Shown: piece by piece, positions 1-9,591 of the stretch | How positions within the stretch are numbered: position 1 is the first letter of the stretch | Layout of the letters: every line of letters starts with the position of its first letter | Origin: Diaporthe sp. PMI_573 | Taxonomy: Eukaryota; Ascomycota; Sordariomycetes; Diaporthales; Diaporthaceae | Assembly (NCBI GenBank): GCA_021399435.1 | Contig: JAJTUP010000072.1 | Coordinates: forward strand, 186,001-250,000 | Reading direction: 5' to 3' | Length of the DNA: 64,000 nt | Notes under the pieces: model-generated | What the model was told of the DNA's origin: nothing | The model's input: only the letters and a program-made list of their open reading frames with translations | The model's database searches: none | Program-made: the position numbers and the translations under genes

Positions 1-137
1 AGCAGGTCTGGATCGTCCAGTGATACGACATCCTGGAACTCGAGATCATGAGAGGTGCCAAGACAGCGGATCAGTCTATTGAATACGTCCGGGTTTGACT
101 CCAGCGGGAGAAAATGCTTTGCGTATGATGTAGGCAT
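1..137 (-). CDS. Ubiquitin C-terminal hydrolase (UCH, peptidase C12), 5' end only
   Basis: The reverse strand reads without stops from an ATG at 135-137 to the window edge. The peptide has the order expected for the N-terminus of fungal UCH-L3/Yuh1-type hydrolases: KHFLPLESNPDVF, then LEFQDVVSLDDPDL. These cysteine proteases release small adducts from the ubiquitin C-terminus. Only about 45 residues are inside the window, so the catalytic Gln, Cys, His and Asp lie outside and cannot be checked. The frame stays open upstream of the chosen ATG and contains other Met codons, so a slightly longer N-terminus is possible. I chose the ATG just before the conserved KHF(L/V)PLESNP block because that block lies near the N-terminus in this family. 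It is followed only by decayed DNA on the upstream side. Confidence 0.7.
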   Translation of the reverse strand, partial: MPTSYAKHFLPLESNPDVFNRLIRCLGTSHDLEFQDVVSLDDPDL

Positions 138-1265
138 GTTTGATGCGTGCATCATCACAACTAGTGTCCTTGTCGGCCAACAGTATTTAGCCATCCCCCG
201 CAGAGCCGCAAGTGTCACAACATCTGACCCCACTCCCCACTCCTGCCGCCTGAAAGCTGAGACAGTTGGCAGATGCGATGTAGCCCTGCTTCCGGCGCTA
301 AAGTCGAAACTCGCAGGGGTTAACGACGCTATTCTCGAATCTTCCCTATTCGGAAGGACGCTATTCTCGAAGGCTGACAGGACCCTCGCGATACGTGCAC
401 ATGCCCGCCCATACTCGCTCCCGCACAATACATTGCTACAAGACTTCCGCAATACTAACAATACAGACATAGACGCCTAATCCATTTGCGTAGGCGAGGC
501 CAAGGCCTGGCCTCATGCTTTTCCACATGGACCTCGATCTCGACTTGGACCTGCACCACACCCCTAGTGCCAATCCAGGTTGCGACCTCACCGCTCCCCT
601 GCGCCATGACAGTCTTTATTCTGGCTCATCAGCAATCAAGGCCGCTCTGTATGGATGAAAACATGGGTACATACCGTAGTTCCTACGGACATCTTAGTCT
701 CGTGCCTGTTTGGGGCGGACTCTCTAATCTGAGGTCCATTTATCTTCTTGAAGCCGCGCATGATGATGAAAGACGGGAGGTTGTGTGAGGCTATCCAAGG
801 GCCGACTGGTCAGGATAGTCACACTACATTTAGAATACCGGGAATTCGTTCAGCTTTTAAGTCTCGATCGGGTAGGATTCACCTAAGATCATGGGTACAA
901 GGTTCCATGATGCATCCCACCCTCCCTCAAGCGCACAACATTGTAAAATTCATATCCTTGAACAATCACAGACTTGTCATCTTCGACCCTGGTCATCTAT
1001 GCAGCTGCAGGAACGCGAATTCAGCACTTTACTGCGCTTCGGAGGCGTTGGGCACGCATTCTAAGGCATTTAGTGTGATAGCCATCGATGAGCAAGAACG
1101 CCTCATATGGCATAGCTGCTGAGGGCCACATCCAACACATCCTCGTTGAGCAGGATCTTGAGCGATGAGTGCCATTAAATTCTGGAGGTCAGTCACTGCG
1201 AGACTATATATATCTACTGTATTTACAGCATTTTACATCTTGCAACAGACCAAGACATCACCGCC
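138..1265. other. Intergenic; no supported gene
   Basis: Short open frames occur on the plus strand, but none has recognisable domain content or fungal splice structure. The stretch just before 1266 (from about 1201) contains TATATATA followed by a C/A-rich leader, which could be a promoter for the small gene that follows. It also holds the upstream region of the UCH gene. Confidence 0.4.
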
Positions 1266-1488
1266 ATGACACATCACGTTAAATCGGTCCTCTAGTATCA
1301 CTATACTTTGATCACATAACTCCGACTTGCAGGCAATGCCAAGTACCATGGGTGGTTATCCTATTACAAATAAAGAAGAGGGCGATGTTGACGGAGTGTC
1401 CTCAGGGGGGCAAGGTAGTGGTACCAGCAGCACAGGCTCTATGGGTGCAATCGGAGGAGGTTCAGGCCAAGGAACTGTGCCACGATAA
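1266..1488 (+). CDS. Possible small spliced Gly/Ser-rich protein (55 aa)
   Basis: An ATG in good fungal context (CACCGCCATG) at 1266 opens four codons (MTHH). A 55-nt candidate intron follows at 1278-1332, starting GTTAAA, with ATCACATAAC before a TTGCAG acceptor. Splicing joins in phase to a 51-codon exon (AMPSTMGGYPITNKEEG...) ending at TAA 1486-1488. The protein would be Gly/Ser-rich with no membrane segment. A TATA-like run lies about 55 bp upstream of the ATG. The gene ends 26 bp before the terminus of the composite transposon. No family is recognised. The model rests only on splice signals and phase, so it could be chance. Confidence 0.3.
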
Positions 1489-1514
1489 TGTAAGAGGATA
1501 GCTACCCTGTCCAC

Positions 1515-1570
1515 TGTCCGTTGCAATCCGTGAGTCGCGACCGGCAGGGATCCGGGTGGCACGGGCCACA
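1515..1570 (+). repeat. Left terminal inverted repeat, copy 1
   Basis: It matches the reverse complement of 5395-5450: the first 30 bases are identical, a short mismatch/indel block (CAGGGATC against GCAAGGGT) follows, then GGGTGGCACGGGCCACA is identical. It is followed by a run of nine A residues. Confidence 0.9.
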
Positions 1571-1672
1571 GGCAAAAAAAAAGCATGATTCCGTGTTGAC
1601 CAGATCCCCCTCGGTCAGCCTCTTGATCATCAAAATCATCGTGAACTTTGTTATTCTGGTGTTGTGCCCGTT

Positions 1673-2725
1673 ATGCCTCTTCATGGTGTACATCTCTCTC
1701 ACTGGCAGCGGGCTAAGATGGAACTGCTGCTGCAGGGCGGCGTTGATAACGAGGCTATCGCTGAATATAGCGGATGCTCTCGCCGCAGCGCCCAGCGCAA
1801 CCGGAAGAAATGGGCCATCACAGGAAGCCTAGAGGTGAAGCAATCGTATGCTGGCAGACAGCTGATGAAGCCGTATCACGAGGAGGTTCGTTATTTCTCG
1901 TTGCCCTGCTTATACGTACGTTAGCTAACAGCTGTGCAACAGAGGACCAAGGAGTTCCTAACCCACAAGCCCGACTCTGACCTTCAAGAAATCTGCGATT
2001 TCCTATACTGGGAACACGATCTCGAGATCTCGAGATCTACCGTTTCGCGCCACCTCAAGGCCATCAGGTGGTCTAACAAGAAGATGCGCCTGATTGCCGC
2101 CCAGCGCAATGAAGACCTCCGCGAGAGCTGGATTGAAGACCTCCAACAATATAGACCAGACCAGCTGGTGTACCTTGACGAGAGTGGTTGTGATAAAAGA
2201 GATGGCGCTCGAAGATATGGCTGGGCACCGTTGGGCTCAACACCAGAGATGAGATCTCGGCTAGAACGAGGGCAGAGGTATCACCTCCTCCCTGCCCTCG
2301 CGATCGACGGACTGCTTGATGCCTTCGTATACCCAGGGCAATCTAGTCTTGATGGGTTCGTGGTGTGGATTCGTGATCGCGTGCTGCCCAAATGTACTCG
2401 TTTCCCTGGCCCACGATCAGTCCTCATACTAGACAACGCCTCGTGGCACCATTGCCAACAGCTGAAGGATCTTTGTGATGCAGCGGGCGTTCTATTGATA
2501 TATCTGCCGCCATATTCTCCTGATCTGAACCCTATAGAAGCCTTCTTCAAGGACTTCAAAGCTTTGCTGAAGAAAACGTACCGCGAGAAGTATGGCGACT
2601 CGAATTCTTGTGAGGAGTTTATGGCGTTCCTAGAGGGCACAGCGTGGGCTGTCAGTGCTAGAAGGAAGGCAATCAGGGGGCATTTCTGTGCTGCGAGGGT
2701 TAATTTCGAAGGAAGCTGCGGTTGA
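1673..2725 (+). CDS. Tc1/mariner-type DDE (DD34E) transposase, copy 1
   Basis: This enzyme would cut and rejoin the element ends. The model is exon 1 1673-1885, intron 1886-1942 (57 nt, GTTCGT...GCTAAC...CAACAG) and exon 2 1943-2725, giving 331 aa, the usual size for the family. The N-terminus is helix-turn-helix-like (NEAIAEYSGCSRRSAQR). A second HTH region follows the intron (ISRSTVSRHLKAI), then the DDE_3 catalytic core. Catalytic residues visible are D150 (VYLDESG), D235 (LILDNAS) and E270 (PDLNPIEAF), spaced DD34E. ATG 1673 is the first in-frame ATG of exon 1. No frameshift or stop interrupts it, so it looks functional. The product from copy 2 is identical. It converges on the accessory gene of the same element. 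Confidence 0.9.
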
Positions 2726-2923
2726 AGGAACTGTATAAGGTGCTAACAGAAGGAAGGTAGTTCATAAGATCAGCTGTTTGGGTTGATAACTCTGTTTATA
2801 TAGAGGCTACAGCTAGAATAATATCGTGAAATCGTATCTTGTTACAGAACAAACGGTCTTGAGCTTAAATACTGACTGCTAATTAATTTGGCACGAAATA
2901 CAGCTATCGCTACCTTCTCCCTG

Positions 2924-3649
2924 CTACTCTTCCTCCTCAAAATCCTCTGAGCTAAGCTTTAGATCATCAGTTCTCGAATCTGCTGACGCTGTTGACGACC
3001 TATCTAACAGGTCAATCGCCTCTGATATATCGCCACTGCTTTCCCTCTCGCTCGAGGCCGACGATGAAGACAGCTGCTGCGGATCTGATAGCGTGTCCCC
3101 ATGAAGCTGCGAGAGGCGGAGTGGCTCGCATTGCGAGGAAGGCTCTGGCTCCCACAATAATACAGAGGATGGCCGCGGTGACGGCGAGGGCGAGGATATC
3201 GGTGATAATGGCCCTGCAGCAGCTAAAGGAGACGAGGGTCGAAACGGAAGATCGCGAAGCTGTACATCTCGAGCCTCTTGATAGCCGCTATCACCAACTG
3301 GCTTAACTGCGCGCGCTACTTGCTGGCTCCTCCCGCCAGCCTCATCAACCTCATCAAACAGCCTCTTGGTACCGCGCATGCGTTCTTCGTATCGGGCACA
3401 GAAAGGTTTGATATATGCCTTCAACGGCTCGTGAACCCATTCAGAAATGCCCTTCCTCTCGTACCAAGCTGGCTTCATACGATACAAAGACCTAACTGAC
3501 ATCTTCGACTCCAGTATAGCCTCGCAAGCAGCAACGAGATCGCTCTCCCGCTCAGTATCATATTCTCGCAGCTCGAAAGAGTGTACCAACTGGGCTAGCA
3601 ACCGGCTGCTAGGCACACCCTCTGGTACAGCTGGTAACGAGCTGTACAC
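2924..3649 (-). CDS. Accessory protein of composite element, C-terminal part (copy 1)
   Basis: This frame is in phase with the larger upstream one and separated from it only by TGA (3656-3658) and two codons. About 241 residues can be read. The first 100 form a conserved-looking folded segment (LVHSFELREYDTERESD, then SVRSLYRMKPAWYERKGI). The remainder is Ser/Pro-rich and acidic, ending DDLKLSSEDFEEEE. No ATG sits at its beginning, so it is probably expressed as the end of the 523-aa protein. That would need either splicing out of the TGA, for example GTAGGT at 3733 to CCCAG at 3590 (144 nt, phase 0), or readthrough. No known family is recognised. It converges on the transposase gene. Confidence 0.6.
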   Translation of the reverse strand: MYSSLPAVPEGVPSSRLLAQLVHSFELREYDTERESDLVAACEAILESKMSVRSLYRMKPAWYERKGISEWVHEPLKAYIKPFCARYEERMRGTKRLFDEVDEAGGRSQQVARAVKPVGDSGYQEARDVQLRDLPFRPSSPLAAAGPLSPISSPSPSPRPSSVLLWEPEPSSQCEPLRLSQLHGDTLSDPQQLSSSSASSERESSGDISEAIDLLDRSSTASADSRTDDLKLSSEDFEEEE

Positions 3650-3655
3650 TATATC

Positions 3656-5286
3656 TCAAGGCCTCTTTGGTGTTTCTAACGGCGCGTTTCTAGTAGCGGC
3701 AGCCCGTGATGGCGATTCATTAATATCACCTACACCATAAGCAAAGCCGCTGCCGAGACGCCCCAAGATCGCAGGCATCAAGCCCTTGAGAACCCTTGCA
3801 ACCACCTCATCTGTAGTAGCAGCAGTAGCGGGAGAAGCCATATTAACTGTGAAGTTTGAGCTCCCTCCCCCATACGGCTGTGGGTGAAGCTGGCTAATAG
3901 ACGCAGATGGCGGAGTCGGTATCGTGGGTATTGTGTGAACAGGTGTAACTGGAACGGCTGGCTCTTTCGCAGCGTGCTGGCGATAAAGATATCGCTGTTT
4001 CCTCTCTTCAAGAGCATCAACAATCTCGCTGGGCGGCTGTCGCTCTGTACTGAAGCCCTTCTGGACGGATTCAGCCCATCTCGAAAGATCGTCAGCCTCG
4101 AGTTTTAAATGTACGCCGTCCTTTCTGCGAGGCCAACACCAGTGGTATCTCGAGCCGTCAGCATTACGGCAATCGCGACCTTCTTTGCAGACCCACATCT
4201 CGATGAGGTTGTTATATATATCGTTGGTTCTCCTCGTGCGGTCCTCGCCTGTCTGAACCATCTGCTGGGTCCTCGTCTTAGCTTTATCTTTCTTCTGCTT
4301 CGAGGGTCTGGCTTTCTGAGGGAGGGGGTCGTGAACTAAGCGGAACGTGAAGGTAATGCCTAGCCCATACGGTGGCTTCGCCTTCTGCCATATTTTGATC
4401 AGCTTATCAGCTGGTAGATGGCCGAACTGCATAGTCTCTGTTGGTGATAACTCTTTAGCATATAGCTGCTGACGAGTTGATAGTGGTCCTCGTGAGCCCG
4501 TTGCACGGGCTGAGATGAAGCTAGGCGTAGCGGCAAAGCCTATCAACAAACGGCTAACTCGACCTTCGACCTCTTTGCAATGGCGCTTCCAGAAAGCGTG
4601 TATTGTGAGATCGTCATCTCGCGATCCCCTAAGCTCGAGGGTATCAATTTCTGGCTGTGGACGTGGCCTCGAACTGCTAGCTGGCCAGCCCTCGAAGACG
4701 AATTCGATCGACGAAGTCACAGAGACCTCCCACTCAGACCTATCGGCAACAGGTGATGATGGGGGATATATTGGCTCTTTGTCAGCCTCTGAGAACGGAT
4801 CTTCTGGGGGCGACTGGGAGCCTGCCACCTCGATAACTGCTGCTGGAACTGGGGATGGGCGCACTTCAGCCTCGTTCGCGAGACCCTCTTCCCTAGCCGC
4901 GGCTGCGGCTGATGATGGGGATACTATCTTTACCCTTCTCTTCCCGTTAGCCCCGATCTTCGTCACGGTGATCTTAGTGGTCCGCTTCTTCGGCGAGGGC
5001 TTCTTCGGCGAGGGCTTCTTCGGCGAGGGCTGGACTGCTGGCTTAGCCTTCCGGGACGGCTTTTTCTTGGATGGCATAACGGGCTCGATAGGGCTGCTGG
5101 CACGACTTGAGGGCTTCGGATTCGATCGCAATCGTGATCGCAGAGGTGGTGTTGGTGTTGCTGGCTCTGGTGATAGCCACAATGGTGAGAATCCCCCTCA
5201 TCAACAGGTCTACGGCTAAACTTACCCACCGCTGTGCTCACGATCTTAGCCGCAGCGATCGCACTGGTCATACTGGGTTGAGGCAT
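3656..5286 (-). CDS. Accessory protein of composite element, main part (copy 1; 523 aa)
   Basis: Exon 1 is 5286-5226 (MPQPSMTSAIAAAKIVSTAV), followed by a 59-nt intron 5225-5167 with a perfect GTAAGT donor and CACCAG acceptor. Exon 2 is 5166-3656, and splicing keeps the frame. The N-terminus is basic and Pro/Ser-rich with three tandem PSPKK units (SPKK motifs are known minor-groove DNA binders), suggesting a nuclear, DNA-associated protein. A central region contains a possible zinc-binding cluster, CKEGRDCRNADGSRYHWC, followed by HLKLEADDLSRWAESV. Similar Cys/His clusters occur, as I recall, in uncharacterised fungal proteins, but I cannot name a family. There is no transposase, helicase or recombinase signature. 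The gene is convergent with the transposase and enclosed by the same inverted repeats. An alternative start is the Met at 5077. Confidence 0.75.
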
Positions 5287-5316
5287 TCTATTAAGCTAAA
5301 ACACCAAGCCAAAATA

Positions 5317-5332
5317 CCACGATATGTCGTGG
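5317..5332. promoter_or_regulatory. Palindrome in accessory-gene leader (copy 1)
   Basis: CCACGATATGTCGTGG has perfect 6-bp arms around a 4-bp centre. It lies about 30 bp upstream of the accessory-gene ATG and about 60 bp inside the right terminal repeat. It recurs in copy 2 at 30295-30310. A transposase or regulator binding site is possible but unproven. Confidence 0.35.
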
Positions 5333-5394
5333 TTTACACCAAAAACCCTCACAGATGAAGACAGCCAGCGGTCAGAGGGACAGAATTTTCCCTG

Positions 5395-5450
5395 TGTGGC
5401 CCGTGCCACCCGACCCTTGCCCGGTCGCGACTCACGGATTGCAACGGACA
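5395..5450 (-). repeat. Right terminal inverted repeat, copy 1
   Basis: It is the inverted partner of 1515-1570 and ends in GGATTGCAACGGACA. The flank immediately outside reads GGGGTATAG. Confidence 0.9.
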
Positions 5451-5581
5451 GGGGTATAGCGCCCAGATCGGGGAAACCTTACCTCCGCTCAAATTCTTCC
5501 GACACCCAGCTTAAGTCAGCATCTTCGTAATAACGTTATACACTAGCTTTATATTCTACAAAATAATAGCAGCATTAGAAT

Positions 5582-5704
5582 CTAATCTCTAAATTCTCCA
5601 TTCGCAACCGGTTTAGAGCTTCGAGCGATGTTAGGATGGTGAGGGCCAAGGATCCGCTTCTGTAACTCGAAGCACCTTTCTATTAATGAGATTTCTTCGT
5701 CATT
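5582..5704 (-). pseudogene. Relic of a kinesin-light-chain-type TPR repeat
   Basis: A short minus-strand frame reads NDEEISLIERCFELQKRI followed by LGPHHPNIARS. This has the LGPxHPxT-like spacing of TPR_10/TPR_12 units common in fungal NB-ARC/TPR receptors. It ends at a stop after about 40 codons and has no flanking repeats, so it is a decayed fragment. The composite element lies about 130 bp to the left. Confidence 0.4.
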
Positions 5705-5779
5705 GAAAACACGAACAAACAGCGAGAACTCAATTTTTGGAAAAACTCATCACAAAAGCATCAAAACACTTCTGCTAGT

Positions 5780-5854
5780 GGCCGCAACAGTCCCTACAGG
5801 CCATCGCGCGTCCCTCCGCGTCGATTTGGCACCTGTAGGGTCACCGTTGCGGCC
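5780..5854. repeat. GC-rich hairpin (inverted repeat)
   Basis: Arms 5780-5802 (GGCCGCAACAGTCCCTACAG...) and 5828-5854 are imperfect inverted complements separated by about 25 bp. This could be the terminal part of a small nonautonomous element or a folded relic. It lies directly beside the hAT terminus at 5871. Confidence 0.5.
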
Positions 5855-5870
5855 GCGGCAGGGACAGACC

Positions 5871-6412
5871 CAGGGTTGGAAATCGATCGTACAGATCGAT
5901 TCCGAGCCCTGATCGATCGATTTATATCGATCGTCACCTTCAATCGATCAATATCGATCGATCACTAATTCAAATCGATCGATCAACGTCAATCGGCGAT
6001 CAAATCGATTAATGCTGGTCTTCGTTGTTACTATTTATGGTAATCCTACACACCAATTGAAGAACTTGCCTCCAATTATCCCCTTCAAAGAGACTAAAAG
6101 GAAGAGTCAGCTGATAAATACCAGCTTTGCTCTAGGAACAAAGGCACTAAGCTATGGCCACAATATGCTGCCGTAGGTGGGACCTAAGTTGTCACGATCT
6201 GACTATATCTAGGTGGTTGGGATAGAATTCCACAGGTAGTGTGGATATTCGCTGATCTTTTGGTCTATGGCGCAGCGGTCATTCCCAGCCGTTTGTGACA
6301 TAAGTGGTATTACCATCCTTCCGCAACTACTAAAGTCTCTCTCCGTTTCTGCAAACAACAATGCGATAGTAAGAAAGTCAACAGCCATATAAGATAGCCG
6401 AGGAAAACGCAC
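5871..6412 (-). mobile_element. Degenerate hAT element, 3' end
   Basis: The left edge CAGGGTTGGA at 5871 is a typical hAT terminus. It is followed by a dense array of ATCGATCG-type short repeats (5880-6010), as seen in hAT subterminal regions. At 6412-6209 on the minus strand is a remnant of the hAT dimerisation domain (FPRLSYMAVDFLTI, then ETERDFSSCGRMV) that lacks the normal MSAECER residues and soon hits stops. No other end can be placed. Confidence 0.55.
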
Positions 6413-6574
6413 AACGCCAACATCCCTCCACCAACTAATTGGGTTAGCTTTGTATGCGATGTTATTAACCGGTGGCTTTAACAGATACTAATTAAGCTCG
6501 TCCTATAGTGGCATTACCACTAACTGCTATTATCGTTAGCTTTATCGCTCTTAAGAGTTAGGAGCAGACTTGCC

Positions 6575-6705
6575 TATCCTGATATGCTATCCTGATATCA
6601 TCTCTGCTATCCTGCTATATCCGATATGATATATATCGGATATCGGATAAAGCTAGGGCCCCTTATCCTGATATCAGGATAGATATCAGGATAAGCTGCC
6701 GACTC
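6575..6705. repeat. Cluster of TATCCTGATATC palindromes
   Basis: Several copies of TATCCTGATAT(C/G) and its reverse complement occur, with two larger palindromes around 6620-6650 and 6660-6695. They probably represent the 5' subterminal region of the hAT whose gene starts at 6846, because a hAT-like TAGGGCCCC occurs inside. The exact 5' end of that hAT cannot be fixed. Confidence 0.45.
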
Positions 6706-6845
6706 TGATTGGCCAGATTTCATCATATCGGTTGATAAGAAGCTACTTTGTGTTTGCGGAGTCTTTAAATCTCTCAACTTTACCGCCTAACTCAAGTGTG
6801 CAGATATAATATGCTCTATTATTTCGAGCCTCTACTATCTTAATT

Positions 6846-9407
6846 ATGGCCTCTTCCTCACATCAACCTGCGGATTGCACCTCACAGTCTCAGATGAGTA
6901 TTGATCCTGCTGTCGATGCAGAGTCAGCACCATCTGAGGTCCTGAACTTCGATTGCATATTCCGCGCGACATATCCGAATAAGGGCCAGGTAGGACCATC
7001 AGGGAAGCGCAGAACGAAGGGAGCAGTGGTCTATGAATGTCTTCTTTGTTCCTCTGATCAGGCCTGGTCAAATCCGAAACGAGACAACGCCATATACCAT
7101 GCGAAGCGCAAACACAGCGACATCATTAACTCTTCGGATAATACGGTACTGGAACGATCATCAGACATTGGTCCTCCTTTAAAGCAAGCTAGGCTCGGCG
7201 ATTATTATACAGCAAACCCATCAGAATCAGCCCTCCGCAGAGTGTTCAATCCCCAGCGCTATACTGAGAGCATGGTTGCCCTTCTCACACGTCGTCGACT
7301 GCCTTTTTCGGCAGTTACATGGGATGAGATGCAAGACATCATGCTAGCCTGTAATCCCGCGATTGAGGACCTTATCATGACATCACGACATGAAGCAATG
7401 CGTCATATTACTGCAAACTTTAGCCTATATCAGTCGCAGTTGAAGGCTAAGCTACAGAGCGCCGTTTCGAAGATCCACATCTCATCTGATCTCTGGACAT
7501 CGCCACGTCGCCATGGTGTACTAGCAGTATGTGCACGATGGGTTGACAAGGATTACCAGCCTAGGCAGAGCGCTTCTGAGTCTACTAGAGATTCGACACA
7601 GTCATTCTGGTGAACATCAGTCTCGACTTATCTTCTCAACACTCGTCCTTTACGGCATCACGAATCAACTCGGCTGTCATACTGGCGATAATGCGACGTC
7701 AAACGACACGTGCTTGCAGCATTTGTCAACCACGCTTAAGCGGGATCATCATGTACGTCATCTCGAGCCTGATTCTCGTATCTAGGCATCTAATCTATAG
7801 TAGATCAACTGGGATCCGAAGCGACACCGTATCCACTGTATCCTTCATATTATCAACTTATCCCTTCAAGCATTTCTTTTCGCGTCTTCACGTGAAGCAC
7901 TTCGAGCCGCCCTTGACGTTGCCAATGACGTCACCGGTGATGAGCTCTACGAACGGTTCTCTCTCGTCCTGTACGGCGCGTCTAAAGGTGATACATCAAA
8001 CCAGTCAGATCAGCCGGGAGCTCAAAGGAGACGCCCTGGCGGCGTCACATCCAAAAAGGCTTCCGTTCAAAAGGGAAATCCTCCAACGGGATCAGATAAT
8101 GGGTTGGACAACACCACCAGTAGGAAGGGCTGGTTTATGATCCCTGCCCTGCGCAAACTACACCGGATTGGGCTGTGGCTACGTAACTCAGCTATCCACA
8201 GTGATGCATGGGATGAGCGCATCAAATTACGACTCGGCATTGATAATGATACGCGCTGGAATTCATGGTATAGGATGATCGACAATCTAATGAGGAAAAA
8301 GCAGCAAGTAAAGCAGTTCCTGCTCGACTATGACAAGACTCTAGGTGATAATATTCTCACCTCTTCAGATTGGGATTACCTAGAGAAAACACATGCATTT
8401 CTCCAACCTTTCACATCTACGACTTTGTGGGCTCAGGGGGCGACGACGACGCTCTCGCAAAACCTTATGATCATGGATATACTACTTCGCCACTACGAGC
8501 AGAAGAAGGTATGATCTCATCTTTTCATCTAACTGAACTGATTACTAATCATCTCTGTAGGATCCTCGGCTTCGAGCTTCTATTGAGCAAGCTTGAGGAG
8601 TATAAGCAGCTTGCTGAAAGCTTCCCTAACCCCGAGCACTTCAGAGTTGGGATTAACCTTGCTTGGCAGAAGCTTGATGAGTATTATCAACGGCTTGACG
8701 AGACTCCGATATACTATACAGCTCTGGCGCTTCATCCTGCTTATCGATGGGACTGGTTTGACGAGATGTGGCACGAGAAGCCGGCTTGGGTTGCCAAGGC
8801 GAAGGCGCTGGTCCTTGAAGTATGGGCAACTGACTATGCCCATCTCGATATTAGGACTATTAGCTGTGGGAGTAGCAGAAGCGACGACGAGCCCGTCGCC
8901 AAAAGGCCACGCTTCCATAATCCGTTTGATAACGCTGAACGGGTCGCGAAGCCGTCGCGCCCGGCGGCAGTGATCGGCGACGAGTATACGGCTTGGCAGC
9001 TTGATCGAGAGGTGGGCGACGGCGAGGTGCGTGATCCGTTAGCTTACTGGTTTGAACGGCAGGAGCGATATCCTCGTCTGTCGCAAATGGCGATGGACTT
9101 CATAACTATTCAACCCATGTCAGCTGAGTGCGAGAGGGCATTCTCGGCCGCAGGGCAAATGGTGACACCCACACGCAATCGGCTTGAAGCTGTAACTATC
9201 GCGATGTGCCAGGTTCTGCGGTCTTGGTATCGAGCTGGCATTATTCAGGGCCAAGGGAGTGACAGCGAGGTCGCGAAGGCGTTGCAGAGCGACAAGGACG
9301 ACGAGACAAGCAGCTATATTTGGCAGCGGAGCGACGACGAGGTCTATTCTGAAGCCTCAGAGGCCGAAGATATCGAGTATTCCACGTCAAGCTCGGATTC
9401 AGAGTAG
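6846..9407 (+). pseudogene. hAT transposase with two frameshifts
   Basis: The coding sequence starts at ATG 6846 with a BED-type finger region (YECLLCSSDQAW...NAIYHAKRKH) and the hAT core (SKIHISSDLWTSPRRH). It ends with the dimerisation domain (YPRLSQMAMDFITIQPMSAE) and an acidic tail. A one-base frameshift lies near 7565. A 51-nt intron (7753-7803, GTACGT...TAGTAG) and a 52-nt intron (8509-8560) are well supported. A second frameshift lies near 8595, just after the second intron. Otherwise the protein is nearly complete, so inactivation is fairly recent. The 3' terminus of the element is CCGAACCCTG ending at 9591. hAT elements move by cut-and-paste; this copy would need a transposase supplied elsewhere. 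Confidence 0.85.
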
Positions 9408-9591
9408 CCGGGCGCCAGCGGGATTGGGAATAGCTTCGCTTGCTTATATAATAATCCACAAATACACCCATGTGTACACCCACTGGCAATATAGCAAAGT
9501 GGGTGTACACCCACTTGCAAATAGCTTCATTAGTAATCCACCCATCCACCAAGGCCACTATAGTGGGTGGGTGGAGAGACGCCGAACCCTG
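9408..9591 (+). repeat. hAT 3' terminal region
   Basis: The stretch is rich in repeated GTGGGTG and CACCCAC words (for example TGGGTGTACACCCA) and ends GCCGAACCCTG at 9591, an inverted hAT terminus of the CAGGGTTCGG type. A minus-strand coding frame of the adjacent broken gene runs up to this end, implying that the element truncated it. Confidence 0.6.

Larger units (their letters stand above)
1515..5450 (+). mobile_element. Composite Tc1/mariner-type element, copy 1 (3,936 bp)
   Basis: The termini are inverted repeats of about 56 bp beginning TGTCCGTTGCAATCC and ending in GGGTGGCACGGGCCACA. Inside are a spliced DD34E transposase on the plus strand and a convergent two-part accessory coding region on the minus strand, separated by about 200 bp. 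Typical Tc1/mariner elements are 1.3-2.4 kb with a single gene, so this is unusually large. A second copy of exactly the same length lies in opposite orientation at 30177-34112, and all translated frames match. No TA target duplication can be recognised directly at either end: the flanks are ...GTCCAC and GGGGTATA.... The exact outer base (a further C/G is shared by all four ends) is uncertain by one. Confidence 0.9.

Noticed and set aside
55..1122. Three plus-strand frames of 100-141 codons at the left edge
   Set aside because: They lack ATG context, domain content and splice structure, and the first overlaps antisense the UCH gene, which has clear family motifs.
4515..5219. Plus-strand 234-codon frame antisense to the accessory gene (and its twin in copy 2)
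   Set aside because: It is a codon-bias shadow of the well-spliced minus-strand gene, with repeats (FFGEGFFGEG) that are merely antisense of the PSPKK units.
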